Below, in pieces: positions 26,415 to 35,453 of a stretch of 64,000 nucleotides of DNA. Source of the DNA: an uncultured Sulfitobacter sp. (lineage in GTDB: Bacteria; Pseudomonadota; Alphaproteobacteria; Rhodobacterales; Rhodobacteraceae); the NCBI GenBank assembly GCA_913060815.1, contig CAJXSZ010000015.1, forward strand, positions 1 to 64,000. The letters are read 5' to 3'. The position numbers were made by a program, and so were the translations under genes. Numbering within the stretch: position 1 is the first letter of the stretch; the number at the start of each line of letters is the position of its first letter. The notes beneath the pieces are model-generated. The model did not search any database. It saw only the letters and a program-made list of their open reading frames with translations, and was not told where the DNA came from.

Positions 26415-28961
26415 ATGCGCGATGCCGCCCCACAGACAATCTACCTTCGCGACTACGCGCCTTACCCTTGGACGGTAGAGAGTGTCGACCTGCACTTCAC
26501 GCTGGACCCGCACGCGACCCGCGTCCGCTCCGTCATCCGCTTCACCCCCAATCCCGACAGCGCCGCCGCAAGCGCCATGTTCCTGCACGGCGAGGCGCTC
26601 AAATTGATATCGGCAAAAATCGACGGTGCTGACGTATCTCCAACGCTTACCGAGGCGGGCCTGACCGTGGACGTACCCACTGGCCCCTTCACATGGGAAG
26701 CCGAGGTCGAGATTGATCCCGCAAACAACACCGCCCTCGAAGGGCTCTATATGTCGAACGGCATGTACTGCACACAATGCGAGGCCGAAGGCTTTCGCAA
26801 GATCACCTTCTATCCCGACCGCCCCGATGTGATGTCAGTCTTCACTGTCACGATCGAGGGCCCCCACCCCGTGCTCTTGTCCAATGGCAACCCTGTGGAG
26901 ACGTCTGATGGCCATGCCAAATGGCACGACCCGTGGCCCAAGCCCGCGTATCTCTTCGCTCTCGTGGCAGGAGACCTCGTTGCACACTCGGACGGGTTCA
27001 CCACACGGTCGGGCCGCGACGTAGCGCTCAACCTCTATGTGCGCCCCGGTGATGAGGGCAAATGCGCTTTTGGCATGCAGGCGCTCAAGGATTCCATGAA
27101 ATGGGACGAGGACGTCTACGGCCGTGAATACGATCTCGACCTCTTCAACATTGTGGCCGTTGACGACTTCAACATGGGCGCGATGGAGAACAAGGGGTTG
27201 AACATCTTCAATTCATCGGCTGTTCTCGCTTCCCAAGCAACCTCCACCGACACCAACTTCGAGCGGATCGAGGCGATCATCGCGCACGAGTATTTCCACA
27301 ACTGGACTGGCAACCGCATCACCTGCCGCGACTGGTTCCAGCTCTGCCTCAAGGAAGGGCTGACCGTCTTCCGCGACAGCCAGTTCACCTCAGACATGCG
27401 CTCTGCCCCCGTCAAACGCATCGAAGATGTGATGGACCTGCGCGGACGGCAATTTTCCGAAGACCAAGGCCCGCTGGCCCACCCCGTGCGCCCCGAAAGC
27501 TTTCAGGAGATCAATAACTTCTACACCGCCACGATCTACGAGAAAGGCGCAGAGGTTATCCGCATGCTCAAAACCCTTGTCGGGGATGATGCCTATGCGC
27601 AGGCCCTCGATCTCTACTTCGACCGTCACGACGGGCAGGCCTGCACCATCGAGGACTGGTTGAAGGTATTCGAAGACACCACAGGTCGTGACCTCACCCA
27701 GTTCAAACGCTGGTACTCCCAAGCAGGCACACCGCGCCTTAAGGTGGAAGAGACATGGGCCGACGGCACCCTCACCCTGACGCTGACCCAACACACACCA
27801 CCAAGTGCGGCAACCCCCGCCCCGCAGCCCTTCGTGATCCCCGTGGCAGTGGGTCTCATCGGGGAAGACGGATCGGAAGTCGCCCCCACCACCATTCTCG
27901 AGATGACGCAGGAAACGCAGAGCTTCACCTTTGACGGTTTGGCCAAGCGCCCCACAGCCTCCATCCTGCGCCGCTTCTCCGCGCCCGTGGTGCTCGATCA
28001 CGCAGCCGATCACGCGCATCTGCTGGCCTATGACACGGACCTCTTTAACCGCTGGGAGGCGGGGCGCACGCTGGCGCGTAACACGCTCATGGATATGATG
28101 CTCAAGGGCACCCGCCCTGACCCTGCATACCTGCGCGGATTGCACAGCGTGGTGAGTGATACCAGCCTCGACCCCGCCTATCGTCAGTTGATGCTGGCCC
28201 TGCCGACACAATCGGAACTGGCCACTGCCCTGCATGACGCGGGCCACGTGCCGGAACCTGACATTATCTATGCCACGCTGGAAGCCATGCGCGAGACCAT
28301 GGCCGCAAAGCTGGAGGACATCCTTCCCGTGCTTTACGAGGACAATCTGGTCACCGAGGCCTACGCCCCCGATGCCGCGCAATCGGGCATGCGTGCCCTT
28401 GGCAACGCCGCCCTCGCCCTGCTGACCCGCAGCGATGGGGGCAACCTTGCCCAGCAGCAATATGACGCTGCTGACAACATGACCCAACAGCTGGCCGCTC
28501 TAGCCTTCCTGATCCGCGCAGGCCGCGGTGAGGCAGCACTCAAAGCGTTTGAGGCACAATGGAAAGACGACCGTTTGGTGATGGACAAATGGTTCGGGCT
28601 TCAAGTGATCGAGGCCGATCCCGAGGACGCCCATGAGGTCGCCGCAAACCTCACCAAGCACCCCGATTTCAACTGGAAGAACCCCAACCGCTTCCGCGCC
28701 GTGTTCGGCTCGCTCGCGATGCACCACGCAGGGTTTCACCACGCCTCGGGCGCGGGATACAAGCTGCTGGCTGACTGGCTCATTAAACTTGACCCCGTGA
28801 ATCCGCAAACCACGGCGCGCATGTGCTCGGCCTTCCAGACATGGAAGCGCTATGACGCAGATCGGCAAGCCTTGATCAAAGAGCAACTGGACCGCATCCT
28901 CGCCACGCCCGATCTCAGCCGCGACACGCATGAGATGCTGACACGGATCGCGTCTGCATGA
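26415..28961 (+). CDS. pepN: Aminopeptidase N (M1 family)
   Basis: PepN (848 aa; E. coli 870) is a broad-specificity zinc aminopeptidase for cytoplasmic peptide turnover. It has the exopeptidase motif GAMEN at residues 255-259, zinc site HEYFH at 291-295 with the third ligand Glu314, and the start LRDYAPYPWTVESVDLHF typical of the proteobacterial form. The ATG at 26415 follows AGGAG; the frame is open 66 codons further upstream across an opposite-strand gene, which is a shadow. The stop overlaps the following SDR by 4 bases (ATGA). Confidence 0.97.
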   Translation: MRDAAPQTIYLRDYAPYPWTVESVDLHFTLDPHATRVRSVIRFTPNPDSAAASAMFLHGEALKLISAKIDGADVSPTLTEAGLTVDVPTGPFTWEAEVEIDPANNTALEGLYMSNGMYCTQCEAEGFRKITFYPDRPDVMSVFTVTIEGPHPVLLSNGNPVETSDGHAKWHDPWPKPAYLFALVAGDLVAHSDGFTTRSGRDVALNLYVRPGDEGKCAFGMQALKDSMKWDEDVYGREYDLDLFNIVAVDDFNMGAMENKGLNIFNSSAVLASQATSTDTNFERIEAIIAHEYFHNWTGNRITCRDWFQLCLKEGLTVFRDSQFTSDMRSAPVKRIEDVMDLRGRQFSEDQGPLAHPVRPESFQEINNFYTATIYEKGAEVIRMLKTLVGDDAYAQALDLYFDRHDGQACTIEDWLKVFEDTTGRDLTQFKRWYSQAGTPRLKVEETWADGTLTLTLTQHTPPSAATPAPQPFVIPVAVGLIGEDGSEVAPTTILEMTQETQSFTFDGLAKRPTASILRRFSAPVVLDHAADHAHLLAYDTDLFNRWEAGRTLARNTLMDMMLKGTRPDPAYLRGLHSVVSDTSLDPAYRQLMLALPTQSELATALHDAGHVPEPDIIYATLEAMRETMAAKLEDILPVLYEDNLVTEAYAPDAAQSGMRALGNAALALLTRSDGGNLAQQQYDAADNMTQQLAALAFLIRAGRGEAALKAFEAQWKDDRLVMDKWFGLQVIEADPEDAHEVAANLTKHPDFNWKNPNRFRAVFGSLAMHHAGFHHASGAGYKLLADWLIKLDPVNPQTTARMCSAFQTWKRYDADRQALIKEQLDRILATPDLSRDTHEMLTRIASA

Positions 28962-29695
28962 GCCGCCCCCTTTGTCTGATCACAGGGGCCTCTACAGGCA
29001 TCGGTGCCGCCTGCGCGATCCTTGCCGCCCAACGCGGCTATGACCTGATCCTGACCTACAACAGCGATGCGGCGGGGGCGCAGGCCACCGCCGACGCCTG
29101 CATCAGCCACGGCGCAACCGCGCAGACTGTTCAAGCGGACGTGGCTGACCCCGCCGCCATCGACCGGGTCTTTGCGATTGTAGACGCCAAAGGCCCGCTC
29201 GCAGCTCTCATCAACAACGCAGGCATCGTTGGCCCCGCCATCCGCGCCACGGATCTCACCCACGCCCGCCTGCGCGAGATGTTCGACATCAACGTCATCG
29301 GTGCCATGCTGGTGGCAGCCGCCGCCGTGCAGCGGATGGAGCCACGCGGGACAGGCACCATCGTCAACATCACTTCCGCTGCCGCGCGCCTCGGCTCGGC
29401 GAACCAATACGTCGACTACGCCGCGACCAAAGCCGCGATGGATATCTTTACCAAAGGTCTCTCCGACGAGGTCGCGGCGACAGGGCTGCGCGTTATGGGG
29501 ATCGCCCCAGGCCTGATTGAGACGCCGATCCACGGCAAAGGCGGCGACGCTGACCGCGCCCAGCGCCTTGCCCACATGGTCCCGATGCAGCGTACCGGCA
29601 GCGCGGAAGAGGTTGCCAACGCCGTGCTTTGGCTCATGTCGGACGAGGCCAGCTATATCACAGGCTCCACCTTAGACGTGACAGGCGGTAGATAA
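28958..29695 (+). CDS. Short-chain dehydrogenase/reductase
   Basis: A 245-aa SDR with TGASTGIG, NNAGIVG, a serine in ITSAAARLG, the Tyr/Lys pair of YVDYAATKAA, and PGLIETPIHG. It ends in the GSTLDVTGGR strand. It is coupled to pepN by an ATGA overlap and followed 4 bases later by an unknown gene, so pepN - SDR - two unknown genes look like one transcript. It resembles glucose-1-dehydrogenase/3-oxoacyl-ACP reductase-type SDRs; the substrate is not known. Confidence 0.88.
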   Translation: MSRPLCLITGASTGIGAACAILAAQRGYDLILTYNSDAAGAQATADACISHGATAQTVQADVADPAAIDRVFAIVDAKGPLAALINNAGIVGPAIRATDLTHARLREMFDINVIGAMLVAAAAVQRMEPRGTGTIVNITSAAARLGSANQYVDYAATKAAMDIFTKGLSDEVAATGLRVMGIAPGLIETPIHGKGGDADRAQRLAHMVPMQRTGSAEEVANAVLWLMSDEASYITGSTLDVTGGR

Positions 29696-29699
29696 GTTA

Positions 29700-30233
29700 A
29701 TGGGAACCACACTCCTCCTCCTTCTGGGCGCCGTGCTGATCGCCGCATATGTCTTTCGTCGCCTCCAGCGCGGTGCCTATATTGCTGCCGGCACCATGGC
29801 CGCGCCTGCGCCCATTCGCGCCGCCGCCAAACGTCTTGGCTTCCGCGCTCAGCCCAATGTCCATTCCACCGACAGCATCCACACGCCCGAGCTCTGTGTG
29901 GCCGCCATGGCCGCCGCCTACGCGCACATGGATAAAACAGAAAAGCTCCCTGACGAGGTATTGATCACCTCCCTTCGCAAGCGATTGCAGGTGACACAGG
30001 CCGAGGCCACCGACATGGCCACCCTTGCCCCGTGGCTCGTGGAGCAGGGTGGCGGGGATACGCCTGCGTTTCAGCGGCTGACGAAACGCCTCAAACAACT
30101 CGACCACGGGCCTGACTTTGACAAACTGATGCGCGTGCTGGGCGATGTGACTGCTGCGGGGACCAAAGGTATGCCAAGTGCGGCACAGGCCGACGCCATG
30201 GGCGCGCTGGCCCGTATCTTCCGTACCGCATGA
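29700..30233 (+). CDS. Hypothetical protein with N-terminal membrane anchor
   Basis: A 177-aa protein of no recognised family. One hydrophobic segment at residues 3-18 (TTLLLLLGAVLIAAYV) is followed by a basic stretch (FRRLQRG) and a soluble, helix-rich remainder with several Met/Ala/Leu-rich helices. The charge pattern places the body in the cytoplasm. The middle (LCVAAMAAAYAHMDKTEKLPDEVLITSLRKRL) recalls TerB-like helical domains only loosely. It starts 4 bases after the SDR and overlaps the next gene by 4 bases. Confidence 0.65.
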   Translation: MGTTLLLLLGAVLIAAYVFRRLQRGAYIAAGTMAAPAPIRAAAKRLGFRAQPNVHSTDSIHTPELCVAAMAAAYAHMDKTEKLPDEVLITSLRKRLQVTQAEATDMATLAPWLVEQGGGDTPAFQRLTKRLKQLDHGPDFDKLMRVLGDVTAAGTKGMPSAAQADAMGALARIFRTA

Positions 30234-30664
30234 ATCTGCCCTACACGTATCAGAGCCAAGGCCGCCGCCCCGCAACCGCCATAGCCGTGTCACTGATCTG
30301 GATCGCCCTTGTCGCGGCCTATCTGCTGCTGGACGCCGCCCCCCTGATCCTTGTGGTCATAGGCAGCTTCACCCTGCCCGCGCTCTATGATCTGGGACGC
30401 AATCCACGCAGCACATTCTCACTGAACGAGACGCACCTGCGCTGGTCCTCAGGCCGCCAAGAGGCGCAGATCGCCCTTGCGGAAATCGATCACCTACGCT
30501 TTGACACCCGCCTTGATATGTCGGTGCGCCTGACGGTCGTGCGCCCTTCTGGCGTGAAAATCCGCGTGCCCGTTCCCGCCACGCCGCCGCATCACATATT
30601 CGAGCCGGTTGCCACAGACGCAGGACTTAAAACCCGCCGCTACCACTTTTCGCTGATCGGTTAA
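30230..30664 (+). CDS. Hypothetical membrane protein
   Basis: A 144-aa protein with two adjacent hydrophobic helices (about residues 16-50) and then a beta-rich cytoplasmic-type domain (TFSLNETHLRWSSGRQEAQIALAEIDHLRF) resembling the small PH-like domains seen in bacterial membrane proteins, a tentative match. It overlaps the preceding unknown gene by 4 bases and the convergent transglycosylase by 4 bases. Confidence 0.65.
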   Translation: MNLPYTYQSQGRRPATAIAVSLIWIALVAAYLLLDAAPLILVVIGSFTLPALYDLGRNPRSTFSLNETHLRWSSGRQEAQIALAEIDHLRFDTRLDMSVRLTVVRPSGVKIRVPVPATPPHHIFEPVATDAGLKTRRYHFSLIG

Positions 30665-31536
30665 TCGCGGCTGGCGGGCCGCATCTGCGGACGGATCGAG
30701 CTGGTGAGCTGGCAATAGCTTTGCCGCTTGGTCCAGCTCGCGATGCTCGCGCGCTTTTTGGCGCTGCGCATCGGCCCCCAATCTGCCGAGACCCCGCGCC
30801 ACTTCTTGTCACGCGCATGGATCACCCCATCGCGGTTCACGGTAAAGGCCATGATCCGCACCGCACAGCTCAGGTTGGCGGCACCGTTCTTGAGCGCCTC
30901 GCCCGTGCGCGCATTGCACTTGTACCCCCGTGCTGTCGCAGGCAGGATTTGCAGCAGCCCGTACCAACGTCCCCCGCCGCCCACGGCCCACGGCTTGTAG
31001 GTGCTCTCGTATTTGGCCAGCGCCGACATATAGCCTACCCAGAATGCCCGCCGCTGCGCATCTGAGTTGTCCTCATATGCAGGGCACCAATTCTCGATGT
31101 CACGCGGTACAATATCGACCAGCGGCTTGCCATGCGTCTTGAGCGCCGACAGCGCACCACGGGTCCACAGGCTGTGGCCTTTCATATGCTGCCAGCGTGT
31201 GTGCGGCAGCTGCGTACGCTGCGCGGGGGGGCGCAGGCTCATCATCTCGGGTGTGAGTAGCGCGCCGTTTGGCGCCGCAACCGCAGCCGTCACGACAAGA
31301 TCAGGCTCCAAAGCGGGGTCAGGCATTGGCGCACCCACTGGTGCAGGAACAACAGGCGCGGCAGGCTCAGGTACATTGGCGGGCGCTGGAACAGCCGCAG
31401 GCGCTGTGCGCAGAGCGGCGGGCGGGCGCAGGTTCTTGATTGTTTGCGCCGCCACTGCACTGCCAAACAATGTGAACGCCAACAAAGCTGGTGCAAAGAA
31501 AGCCGCGCCTCGTCCAAGATAAGTCAGTTTACGCAC
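30661..31536 (-). CDS. Lytic transglycosylase-like (SLT domain) periplasmic protein
   Basis: A 291-aa protein with a signal peptide (ending near GSAVAAQ), a Pro/Ala-rich linker (residues about 38-75) and a C-terminal SLT domain. The motif ALAKYESTY carries the probable catalytic Glu177, followed by GGGRWYGLLQILPATARGY and a cysteine-containing segment with NLSCAVRIM. It would cut peptidoglycan glycan strands. A GTG at 31536 gives MRKLTYLGRG and a proper signal peptide; no ATG does. The Pro/Ala linker may span the peptidoglycan. Its stop overlaps the convergent gene by 4 bases. Confidence 0.8.
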   Translation of the reverse strand: MRKLTYLGRGAAFFAPALLAFTLFGSAVAAQTIKNLRPPAALRTAPAAVPAPANVPEPAAPVVPAPVGAPMPDPALEPDLVVTAAVAAPNGALLTPEMMSLRPPAQRTQLPHTRWQHMKGHSLWTRGALSALKTHGKPLVDIVPRDIENWCPAYEDNSDAQRRAFWVGYMSALAKYESTYKPWAVGGGGRWYGLLQILPATARGYKCNARTGEALKNGAANLSCAVRIMAFTVNRDGVIHARDKKWRGVSADWGPMRSAKKRASIASWTKRQSYCQLTSSIRPQMRPASRD

Positions 31537-31815
31537 AGAACACACCCCGTTATCGCGCGCCAGTATGCCGTCCCCACCCCCACCGTGGCAAGCGGTTCGC
31601 ACGTCGCAATGCAACCCATTGTTCAGGCTTGCGCAACACTCCGCCCGCGCGCTTTAAAATGCACCCCGACGCGCAACAGTCCGCCCCATTTGTGCAATAT
31701 ATCCGTGATCTTGGCTGACAAATATCCCGCGATCACCGCCCAACCGCCACGATCACGCCCCATTGCTATTCAATTGTTGTCGCAACAGATTTCAGCTCCA
31801 ATCATTGGATATTAC

Positions 31816-33222
31816 ATGACGCAATTGGCCTCTCTTCTGAAAAAGCTGCCCCGTTTGGGCCGCAGCGAAAAACCCGATCCGCAAAGGATTGAAGAGCCTC
31901 GGCCCATTGCCCCCCTAAAACGACGGCCCCGCGCACCCAAAGCCGATGCCTGCGCGGTAGTGAAGCCACAAGATGCCAAATCGCCCCCCTGCGCAGCAGA
32001 CAGCCCGCGCAGAAGCGCAGTCAAATCGGCCCCCTGCCAAGCAAAACTCGAAAGCGCATGCAAAAGCAGGCAGGACTTCCTGTCGATCCCCTGTCCCGAT
32101 CCAACGCTCGAGGACCGCACCCGCGACGCGCATCAAAACCGCGCCCTGCGGCTGGTGCGGCAGGAAGACTGGAAAACCCTGTCTGCACTGATCGCCGAAG
32201 CGGATGCCGCGCGCACCCTCACCCCCGGCGGGATGAGCGTGGCCGAGCTTCTCGCCTTCGGGGCGCGTGCGGATGTCGTGTTGGCGGTTGAGCACGCGTT
32301 GCTGCACCGCTCCCCGCCGCAGGATGCCCCCGTGTTGAGCGGGATCGAAGCGCTGGAACACGTGCTCGAAGAGCATAAAGACGACTATGTTATCGGCTGT
32401 ATCGTGGCCCAAGCGCATATTGATCTGGCATGGTCGTGGCGCGGCATCGGCTGGGATGTCGAAATCGCTCCGCGCAACCGCGAAGCATTCGACGCGCATC
32501 TGGCCCGCGCCGAAGATATCATTGCATCGTTCAAAGGCCGCCCCGAAGGATCGGCGCTGATGGCCAGCGCGTCGTGCATCCTGCTGCGGGGTAAGCACTT
32601 CAGCACCAAGATCGTGGCAGACCGTTACGAAGCGCTGATCGATCTAAATCCGCAAAACACGGCTTCGCTGCGCGCGCTCGGCAGCCATATGTTGCCGCGC
32701 TGGTATGGTTCTTATGGAGCGCTGGAGCTGGAAGCACGCCGCACTGCGGTACGTCTAAAGCCCCACTGGGGCGCAGGTGGCTATGCGTGGGTGATGTTTG
32801 ATGCCATCTGCGTGGACGACGAGGCCTGCGCCCGTCTCGACCTTGAATTCTTTATCGAAGGCTTGCGCGATATCCTGAACCGCCGCCCCGATCCACACAC
32901 CGCAAACTTGCTGGCCGCCTATTGCGCCAATACGATGGGTCAGGCGTTTTCGGGCAATGACAGCGCCGATCACATCCGCGCCCAAATCGCCAAATGCGCC
33001 GAATGGATCGTGCGCGAACATCTGACCGAATTGCACCCGATGATTTGGGCGCATGCGGCTCAGGGCTTTGCCAACAACCTGCGCGTGGCCTCTGCCCAAC
33101 GCTTTGCCGCCGCAGGATACGACGACGCGCTGCGCATTATCTCGGGCATCTTCAAACGCGAAATATCAGAGGGAAAGCAGATCGTCTTTACCGACCAAGG
33201 TGCCGTTGCAACCGCCTTTTAA
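31816..33222 (+). CDS. Hypothetical helical-repeat protein
   Basis: A 468-aa protein of no recognised family. Residues about 15-105 are basic, Pro- and Cys-rich and look disordered. The remainder, from about residue 110, is helical with regularly spaced Ala/Leu patterns that resemble TPR-like repeats (for example DRYEALIDLNPQNTASLRAL and GALELEARRTAVRLKPH). No signal peptide or membrane segment is seen. The start is the ATG at 31816 with a weak GGA six bases upstream. Two inverted repeats lie just before it (31775-31787 and 31798-31808), the second touching the ribosome site. Confidence 0.7.
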   Translation: MTQLASLLKKLPRLGRSEKPDPQRIEEPRPIAPLKRRPRAPKADACAVVKPQDAKSPPCAADSPRRSAVKSAPCQAKLESACKSRQDFLSIPCPDPTLEDRTRDAHQNRALRLVRQEDWKTLSALIAEADAARTLTPGGMSVAELLAFGARADVVLAVEHALLHRSPPQDAPVLSGIEALEHVLEEHKDDYVIGCIVAQAHIDLAWSWRGIGWDVEIAPRNREAFDAHLARAEDIIASFKGRPEGSALMASASCILLRGKHFSTKIVADRYEALIDLNPQNTASLRALGSHMLPRWYGSYGALELEARRTAVRLKPHWGAGGYAWVMFDAICVDDEACARLDLEFFIEGLRDILNRRPDPHTANLLAAYCANTMGQAFSGNDSADHIRAQIAKCAEWIVREHLTELHPMIWAHAAQGFANNLRVASAQRFAAAGYDDALRIISGIFKREISEGKQIVFTDQGAVATAF

Positions 33223-33315
33223 ACACGGCGCACCAAGCTGACGTAGCGTGCATTTGCCGCACTCTGGACACCCCGTTCGCCCTGTGCCTAAACTTCGCTC
33301 AGGGAGGACTTTTTT

Positions 33316-34866
33316 ATGACATATCACACCGCCGCCGCAGAGATTCCTCTGCGCGATCAATCCATTACCGAGCGTGTTTTCGAAAACCTCGAGACGCGCC
33401 CCGATGAGGTTGTGCTGACCGATGGCATGACTGGCGCAACCATGACCGCTGCCGAATTTATGGCGCAGGTCAAACAGCTGGCGGGGGGTCTGACCGCGCG
33501 CGGCATGGGTGCAGGCAAAACCATCGCCCTGATGGCGCCCAATATTCCGCATTACTGCGTTGTGTTCCACGCTGTCGCTTGGGCCGGTGGCACGATCACG
33601 ACGATCAATCCCACCTACACCACCTCCGAGGTCGCCCACCAGCTGCGCGACAGCGGCGCGGACATGCTCATCACCATCCCCATGTTCCTCGAGACGGCCA
33701 CGGCCGCAGCAAAGGAAGCAGCAGGCCAGCCCCTTGTAGTAATTGGCGAGGCCGAGGGCGCAGAGCCGCTCAGCGCGTACTACGGCGAACCCATGGAAGC
33801 TCAGGTCCCCGTCGATCTCGACGAGCATTATGTCGTGCTGCCCTATTCTTCGGGCACCACAGGCCTGCCCAAGGGCGTCTGCCTCAGCCACCGCAATCTG
33901 GTGGTTAACACCGATCAGGTCATCATCTCGGGCGAGCTGCGCAAAGGCGAAGTTGCCGCAGCCTTCCTGCCCTTCTTCCACATCTACGGCATGAACGTGC
34001 TGATGAACGTCCACCTCGCAGGGGGCGGCGCGCTGGTCACCATGCCGCGCTTTGATCTGGAGCTGTTTTTGCAGATATCGCAGGATCACAAAGCCCGCCG
34101 CATGTGGATCGTGCCGCCCGTCGCACTGGCGTTGGCCAAACACCCCATAGTGGACAATTACGACCTCAGCAGCATCGAGCAAATCTTCTCGGGCGCGGCC
34201 CCTCTGGGCGGTGAGATCGCCGATGCGGTGGCCAAACGCCTTAACTGCGTCTCGCTGCAAGGCTTCGGCATGACCGAGTTGTCGCCCGTCTCCCACACCA
34301 CGCCAGCGGAAAAACCCAAATCAGGCTCTTCGGGCCTCGCGCTGCCCAACACCCTGTGCCGCGTCGTCGATCCGGAGAGTGGCGAGGACCTGCCTGCAGG
34401 CTCCGAGGGCGAGCTGTGGGTCAAAGGCCCGCAAGTGATGAAAGGCTACCTCAACAATGAGAAAGCCACCGCCGAGACGCTTACCGAGGATGGCTGGCTC
34501 AAGACAGGCGACATCGCCTATATTGACGAAGAAGGCTATATGTTCATCGTCGACCGCCTCAAAGAGCTGATCAAATTCAAAGGCTTCCAAGTCGCCCCTG
34601 CCGAACTTGAGGCCAATCTGGTGACGCACCCGAACATCACCGATGCCGCCGTGATCGGTTTGCCCGATGACGAGGCCGGAGAGCTGCCCGTGGCCTTTGT
34701 CGTCTGCGCCGATCCTGCGCCCAGCATGGAAGAGATACAGGCCCACATGGCCAAAACACTCTCCAAGTACAAACTGGTGCAGCAGGTCAACTACGTGGAC
34801 GAAATCCCGAAATCCGCGTCTGGCAAAATCCTGCGCCGCGTGCTCAAAGCGCAGGCCTCGGCCTGA
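33316..34866 (+). CDS. AMP-dependent acyl-CoA synthetase/ligase, 4-coumarate-CoA ligase-like
   Basis: A 516-aa adenylate-forming enzyme. The P-loop-like motif is PYSSGTTGLPKGVCLSH, followed by GFGMTE, the hinge/ATP motif YIDEEGYMFIVDRLKELIKFKGFQV and the catalytic lysine in IPKSASGKILRR near the C-terminus. The gene joins an acid to CoA through an acyl-AMP. Resemblance is to plant-type 4-coumarate-CoA ligases, but bacterial relatives act on fatty or aromatic acids, so the substrate is open. A GGGAGGA site precedes the ATG. It stands alone with a perfect hairpin after it. Confidence 0.9.
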   Translation: MTYHTAAAEIPLRDQSITERVFENLETRPDEVVLTDGMTGATMTAAEFMAQVKQLAGGLTARGMGAGKTIALMAPNIPHYCVVFHAVAWAGGTITTINPTYTTSEVAHQLRDSGADMLITIPMFLETATAAAKEAAGQPLVVIGEAEGAEPLSAYYGEPMEAQVPVDLDEHYVVLPYSSGTTGLPKGVCLSHRNLVVNTDQVIISGELRKGEVAAAFLPFFHIYGMNVLMNVHLAGGGALVTMPRFDLELFLQISQDHKARRMWIVPPVALALAKHPIVDNYDLSSIEQIFSGAAPLGGEIADAVAKRLNCVSLQGFGMTELSPVSHTTPAEKPKSGSSGLALPNTLCRVVDPESGEDLPAGSEGELWVKGPQVMKGYLNNEKATAETLTEDGWLKTGDIAYIDEEGYMFIVDRLKELIKFKGFQVAPAELEANLVTHPNITDAAVIGLPDDEAGELPVAFVVCADPAPSMEEIQAHMAKTLSKYKLVQQVNYVDEIPKSASGKILRRVLKAQASA

Positions 34867-34874
34867 TATGTGGC

Positions 34875-34899
34875 GCAGGCCCGTCACGCACGGGCCTGC
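34875..34899 (+). terminator. Terminator-like hairpin after the ligase gene
   Basis: A perfect 10-bp stem (GCAGGCCCGT at 34875-34884, ACGGGCCTGC at 34890-34899) with a 5-base loop starts 8 bases after the stop. There is no U-run after it, so factor-independent termination would be weak. Confidence 0.55.
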
Positions 34900-35015
34900 A
34901 CCGCTCAGCGATCACGCAGATTGATTGGCGGCGCGATTTGATGCATATCAAGGTCGAACCAGAACGCGCATGCGATCCTTCCTGAACGCCTCGCATATCA
35001 CCGAAGGAGATCGCG

Positions 35016-35417
35016 ATGACCCTTTCCAAGCCTCTTGCTGCCCTGATCATTCCCACTGTCTTGGGGGCCTGTGCCGTGCTCATGCCTGCACCGAACGAAA
35101 GCCTCACACGCGGCGCGACCATCTATGCGGCAGAATGCGCCGCCTGCCATGGTGCTGCGGGTGATGGCGCAGGTGCTGCGTCTCTCGGCCTCGGCATGAC
35201 CCCGCCCGACCTCACAGGTTTGCGCGCGCGCAACGATGGGGTGTTCCCGCGCGCCTTTGTGCAACGCTTCGTGCTGGGGCAACTAGAAAAAGAAGACCCT
35301 GACGCCGCCATGCCCACCTTCGGCACCGTGGGTCTGGAGCACGCCCAATCCGAAGGCGAAGTCACCGCCAGCGATATGGTGGCTCTTCTGGATTATATGG
35401 AAACGTTGCAGCGGTAG
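35016..35417 (+). CDS. c-type cytochrome lipoprotein
   Basis: A 133-aa class I-type cytochrome c. The signal peptide ends in a lipobox (VLGAC, Cys19), so it is probably lipid-anchored. The heme motif CAACH is at residues 41-45 (Cys41, Cys44, His45), and the likely distal Met is in AAMPTFG near residue 99. A GGAGA site lies before the ATG. It resembles small mono-heme electron carriers; no oxidase or dehydrogenase gene is adjacent, so its partner is unknown. Confidence 0.85.
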   Translation: MTLSKPLAALIIPTVLGACAVLMPAPNESLTRGATIYAAECAACHGAAGDGAGAASLGLGMTPPDLTGLRARNDGVFPRAFVQRFVLGQLEKEDPDAAMPTFGTVGLEHAQSEGEVTASDMVALLDYMETLQR

Positions 35418-35453
35418 GCCAAACGTTTCGAAAAGCGGCAGACGGTCTGCGCG

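Noticed and set aside
27390-28487. 365-codon leftward frame inside pepN
   Set aside because: Antisense to an intact aminopeptidase N; no recognisable domain.
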